From Salinigranum salinum (GTDB lineage: Archaea > Halobacteriota > Halobacteria > Halobacteriales > Haloferacaceae): DNA of 64,000 bases. Shown piece after piece: positions 60,762 to 64,000 of this stretch (its first letter is position 1; every line of letters begins with the position of its first letter). The position numbers and the translations under genes are program-made. The notes beneath the pieces are model-generated. The model was not told where the DNA came from. It did not search any database and saw nothing but the letters and a program-made list of their open reading frames with translations. The stretch lies in the NCBI RefSeq assembly GCF_009176545.1, contig NZ_VTOJ01000002.1, positions 992,001-1,056,000 of the forward strand, read 5' to 3'.

Positions 60762-61589
60762 ATGGAGAAAGTACGAGAGGTCCACATCGTCCCCGTCTGG
60801 CGCGAGTACGACCGGGTCGTCGAACCGATCCGCGAGTACCGACCGGACCGGGTGTACCTCCTCGCACACGATGACCAGCCCGCCAACAGCGGCGAGTACT
60901 GTCACGACCTCCGCGACGAACTCTGTGAGCTCGTCCCGCGGGTCGACCTCGTCGAACTGGACCTGTTCGACATGTACGACGTGATGGGGGCAGTGACGAC
61001 CCTCGCCGACACGCACGCGGGCGAACGTGTCCGGGTCAACGTGACCGGTGGTACGAAGCGGGCGGCCATCGGCGCGTCGATGGCGTGTATGGACCGCGGA
61101 ACGAACGCCGAACCGTACGTCGTCGAGCCGGGAGAGCGACCTGCAGGCATCGACGATCCGCTCACGTCCGGCTACGACAGTGCGAGCCTGATGACGATGT
61201 ACTCGATCCACTCGCCGTCGCGCGACCAGGTGATCGCGATGGCGGTCATCGACGCGTACAACACGAACACGCGGAAGACGAAACTCCGGACGGTCATCGA
61301 CAAGGGTCGCCAGTGGGGGATCGCGGGTCTCGACCCGGAGGCCGACCGCGACAAGGGCGACTACGCGAAGCTCAGATCGCGTATCACCGAAGACCTCGAA
61401 GAACGTGGCTACATCGAGATCGTCGAACGGTCGACCCGGTGCAAGCACGTTCGACTCACCGGTTCGGGATATCAGACCCTCCGGTCGTTCAGGCATCGGG
61501 CCGAGAACGTCATCCAGACGCTGGAAGACCGGAGTGGGACTGACCTTACACTCGACAACCCGGTCGAAGAGAGTCGCCGACTCGAATAG
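60762..61589 (+). CDS. CARF-like wHTH transcriptional regulator (HFX_2341 family)
   Basis: A 275-residue regulator. The N-terminal Rossmann-like domain has NVTGGTKRAAIGASMA from residue 93, the motif typical of CARF nucleotide-sensing domains (as in Csa3). The C-terminal part is a winged helix (SRITEDLEERGYIEI). Such proteins may sense cyclic oligoadenylates or other nucleotides. No cas gene is within the window. The start is ATG 60762. Confidence 0.85.
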   Translation: MEKVREVHIVPVWREYDRVVEPIREYRPDRVYLLAHDDQPANSGEYCHDLRDELCELVPRVDLVELDLFDMYDVMGAVTTLADTHAGERVRVNVTGGTKRAAIGASMACMDRGTNAEPYVVEPGERPAGIDDPLTSGYDSASLMTMYSIHSPSRDQVIAMAVIDAYNTNTRKTKLRTVIDKGRQWGIAGLDPEADRDKGDYAKLRSRITEDLEERGYIEIVERSTRCKHVRLTGSGYQTLRSFRHRAENVIQTLEDRSGTDLTLDNPVEESRRLE

Positions 61590-61764
61590 ACTCCGAGAGG
61601 CAGCGAACAGCTGCTCGTTGCGACGGTTGTCGACCTCTATCGGGCCGTCAGTCTCCGCACACCGTCCAGGTCCGTTCGTCTTCGTCTGTCTCCCCGATAC
61701 ACACACAGCACGGGTGAATGCCGAACGCGAACCCGACCATCACTCTCGAACGCGAACCCGACCA

Positions 61765-63969
61765 TCACCCCCGAGCGACGAGGCCGGCGGCGAGAAGACA
61801 CGTGAGGAGAACGACGACCAGGTCTCCGGCGGTGAACCCCGGGAGGGTAGTCGTGGACGAGCCCGGATTCGATCGATCGACGTCCTCGTGCACCGTGACG
61901 GAGATCGGGGTCACCGCGAGAGTTCGGCGGTCGTCCGACGAACCGGAGTCGTCGAAGTAGTACACCGCCGTCCCGCCGAGCTCGTGCTCGCCGGGTTCGG
62001 TGAACTGGATCCGGACGGTGATCTGCTCTCTCTGCCCGGGCTCAACTGTGATGAACGTCGTTTCACCAGCGCCGGTCACAGATGCCCCGTCGACGGACGC
62101 GATCGACGCGCCCGTGTCGGGGAGGTCGAGCGCCATCTTCACGTCCATCGGGGTGTCGCGGACGAAGTTGCTCGCACGAAGCGTCACGACCGCGGTCTCG
62201 CCCTCGGAGATGGTCGTCTTGGCCGACGTCAGCTCGAACCCGGCGCTCTGCTGGACAGTGACGACGGCGGTCTGTGTGGTCGCGACACCGTTCGCCGCGA
62301 CGACGCGGGCACCGAGGGTGTGTCTGCCCGTGTCGTTGTAGGCGTGGACGGCCATCCTTCCCTCGCCGTCGTCGTACTCGCCGTCACCGTCGAAGTCCCA
62401 CTCGACCGTCTCGACCGGCGTCGACGCCGACGCGTAGAACGTCGTGTCGAGGTCGTCTCGCGGGGTCTGCGGCTCCCACGAGAGGTTCACCGTCGCTGGC
62501 TGCTTGGCGACGAGCGTCTCGGTGACGCTGTGGGTGTTCCCCGTCACGTCGGTGACGGTCAGGGTGACGTCGTACTCTCCCTGCGCTGGGACCGACGTGC
62601 TGACGGTCTCGCCGTGAGCGACGGTTCCATCCGGAAGCGTCCAGGTGTAGTTCGTCAGTTCCCCGTCGGGGTCGACCGACTCGGCAGCGGAGAGCGTGAC
62701 GGTCCGACCGGTAGGGACGGCCTCGCCGGCGTAATCGATGCTCGCCGTCGGTCGCTGGCTCACGCCGACCGTCTCCGTGCGCTCGCGCGTGACGTCGCCG
62801 TTGTCGGTCACGACGAGGCGGACGTCGTAGCGTCCTGCCTCCTCGAATTCGTGCGTGTAGGTAGCGTCGTCGCCGTCGGCGTAACTGTCGGTGCCGACGT
62901 ACCAGTCGTAGTCGACGATCCGCCCGTCGGGATCCTCGCTCGCGCTGGCGTCGAACGTCACGTCGAGACCGTTTGATGAACTCCGCACGTCGAACCGTGG
63001 CACGGGTGGCGCGTTGGTGACGTTCACTTGCCTGGTCATCTCGGCCGTCTCGTCGCCGTTGTCGGTCACGACGAGACGGACCTGATAGACGCCGGCAGTG
63101 TCGAATTCGTGACTGAACGACACGTCGTCGCCATCAGCGTAGCTTCCGCTCCCGACGTACCAGTCGTAGTCGACGATCTCCCCGTCGGCGTCGTCACTCG
63201 CGCTGGCGTCGAACGTGACCGTCTCGTCGGGGCTCGGAGTCTCCGGACTGTACTCGAAGGTCGCGGACGGAGCCGCATTCTCGACCGTAATCGTCTTTGT
63301 GATACGGTCGGTCTCCTCACCGTTGTCTTCGACTTCGAGCGTAACCTGGTAAGTTCCGGCCGTCTCGAACGAGGTCTCGAAGTGCTCGCCGTCACCGTCC
63401 GAGTAACTTCCGCTCCCGACGTACCAGTCGTAGTCGACGATTCGACCATCTGTGTCGGCCGAATCGGCAGCGGTGAACCGAATTGTCTCGTCAGGCGTGG
63501 GGTTCGACGGCGTGTAGCTCAGTCGCGCCTCGGGAGCAGCGTTTTTGACGGGCACAGTCCGTTCGTAGTGGTCGACGCTCCCGTTGTCGTCCTCGACAGT
63601 GAGGCCGATGGTGTACGCTCCGGCCGTCTCGAACGCGTGTGTGAACGTCTCGCCATCACCATCGGGATAGCTTCCGCCACCCACATACCACTCGTAGTCG
63701 ACGATCCGTCCGTCGGCGTCACTGCTCGCGCTGGCATCGAAGGTGACCGTGTCGTCGGGGTTCGGCGTCGACGGACTGTACTCGAAGGTGGCGGTCGGAG
63801 ATTCGTTCGCCACCACGGGACTCGGCAGCGCCGCGGCGAGGACGAGCAGCGCGAAGACGACTGTCGCCACGCGTGTCCAGGCACGGGCGCGAACGAGACG
63901 ATTCAGGAGCTCGGCAGCGTGTCCAGTTCGAGACACCGTCGACGGTTCTTTGGCGGACCTGGTGGGCAT
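61765..63969 (-). CDS. Surface protein with tandem PKD domains and PGF-type C-terminus
   Basis: A 734-residue secreted protein. It has an N-terminal hydrophobic signal (ARVATVVFALLVLAAALPSP), then four nearly identical PKD repeats of about 90 residues (DGRIVDYDWYVG, with TFDASAS and the ending VTDNGDET), two more divergent ones and a beta-rich domain. The end has a Thr-rich stem, PGF and a hydrophobic helix (DLVVVLLTCLLAAGLVARG), resembling the PGF-CTERM signal of archaeosortase substrates. It is likely lipid-anchored at the S-layer. Repeat units are highly similar at DNA level too, with identical stretches such as tcgacgatccgtccgtcgg. Confidence 0.9.
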   Translation of the reverse strand: MPTRSAKEPSTVSRTGHAAELLNRLVRARAWTRVATVVFALLVLAAALPSPVVANESPTATFEYSPSTPNPDDTVTFDASASSDADGRIVDYEWYVGGGSYPDGDGETFTHAFETAGAYTIGLTVEDDNGSVDHYERTVPVKNAAPEARLSYTPSNPTPDETIRFTAADSADTDGRIVDYDWYVGSGSYSDGDGEHFETSFETAGTYQVTLEVEDNGEETDRITKTITVENAAPSATFEYSPETPSPDETVTFDASASDDADGEIVDYDWYVGSGSYADGDDVSFSHEFDTAGVYQVRLVVTDNGDETAEMTRQVNVTNAPPVPRFDVRSSSNGLDVTFDASASEDPDGRIVDYDWYVGTDSYADGDDATYTHEFEEAGRYDVRLVVTDNGDVTRERTETVGVSQRPTASIDYAGEAVPTGRTVTLSAAESVDPDGELTNYTWTLPDGTVAHGETVSTSVPAQGEYDVTLTVTDVTGNTHSVTETLVAKQPATVNLSWEPQTPRDDLDTTFYASASTPVETVEWDFDGDGEYDDGEGRMAVHAYNDTGRHTLGARVVAANGVATTQTAVVTVQQSAGFELTSAKTTISEGETAVVTLRASNFVRDTPMDVKMALDLPDTGASIASVDGASVTGAGETTFITVEPGQREQITVRIQFTEPGEHELGGTAVYYFDDSGSSDDRRTLAVTPISVTVHEDVDRSNPGSSTTTLPGFTAGDLVVVLLTCLLAAGLVARG

Positions 63970-64000
63970 ACACGTGATTCAACAGCGTCTCTCACCGAGG

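Noticed and set aside
60762-61589. Part of a CRISPR-Cas system
   Set aside because: No cas genes or repeat-spacer array in the window.

Overview
The window reads as a chromosomal segment of a haloarchaeon (class Halobacteria). The DNA is GC-rich, the proteins are strongly acidic (Asp/Glu-rich), secreted proteins carry twin-arginine plus lipobox signals, many genes have a TATA-like box 25-35 nt before the ATG (leaderless transcripts), and several families are haloarchaeal (NarO/DmsR-type regulator, H-NOX plus archaeal Che proteins, CheC/CheD, HFX_2341-type CARF regulator, PGF-type C-terminus). No rRNA, tRNA, CRISPR array or intact insertion sequence was seen.

Layout. 1-4.0 kb: membrane protein, HEAT-repeat protein, Mrp-type iron-sulfur carrier ATPase and a NarO/DmsR-like regulator, probably the tail of an anaerobic-respiration cluster that starts left of the window. 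4.3-8.2 kb: two FAD enzymes on the minus strand (SdhA/FrdA-like and geranylgeranyl-reductase-like) separated by toxin-antitoxin debris. 8.2-19.7 kb: a mosaic region with small lipoprotein, membrane and zinc-finger genes, a complete ethanolamine ammonia-lyase operon (eutB-eutC-eutA), stress and OsmC proteins, and a dispersed paired intergenic repeat that is described here from sequence.

19.7-39.9 kb: a catabolic cluster of 17 genes under an IclR regulator. It has a Gfo/Idh sugar dehydrogenase, a gluconate-dehydratase-like enolase-superfamily enzyme, a DHDPS/KDG-type aldolase, an aldehyde dehydrogenase, a carbohydrate ABC transporter whose genes are scattered, GH31 and GH3 glycosidases, and, most unusually, a block that looks like sulfolactate metabolism: a SAF-domain small subunit and UxaA/SuyB-type large subunit, an LDH2-family dehydrogenase (ComC type), a D-2-hydroxyacid dehydrogenase (SlcC type) and a YeiH-type putative sulfate/sulfite exporter. 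Taken together these could be an archaeal sulfo-Entner-Doudoroff route: a C6 sulfosugar (sulfoquinovose type) is oxidised, dehydrated and cleaved to pyruvate and sulfolactaldehyde, then oxidised to sulfolactate and desulfonated to pyruvate plus sulfite, which is exported. This is inference. A plain hexonate/pentonate pathway with an altronate-type dehydratase is the main alternative.

39.9-43.6 kb: a 2-kb gene-poor stretch with operator-like palindromes, a zinc-finger/coiled-coil protein, an amidohydrolase remnant and a CBS protein. 43.9-54.0 kb: a gas-sensing/chemotaxis block: truncated hemoglobin (divergent), H-NOX heme sensor, a two-TM transducer with no external sensor domain, CheW, CheY, a 1097-residue CheA, CheC, a double-CheC protein and CheD, mostly with overlapping start/stop codons; no cheB or cheR is present here. 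54.1-64 kb: housekeeping and accessory genes (PflX-like radical SAM protein, membrane protein, threonine-dehydratase-like PLP enzyme, MFS transporter, NUDIX hydrolase, CARF-wHTH regulator and a PKD-repeat surface protein).
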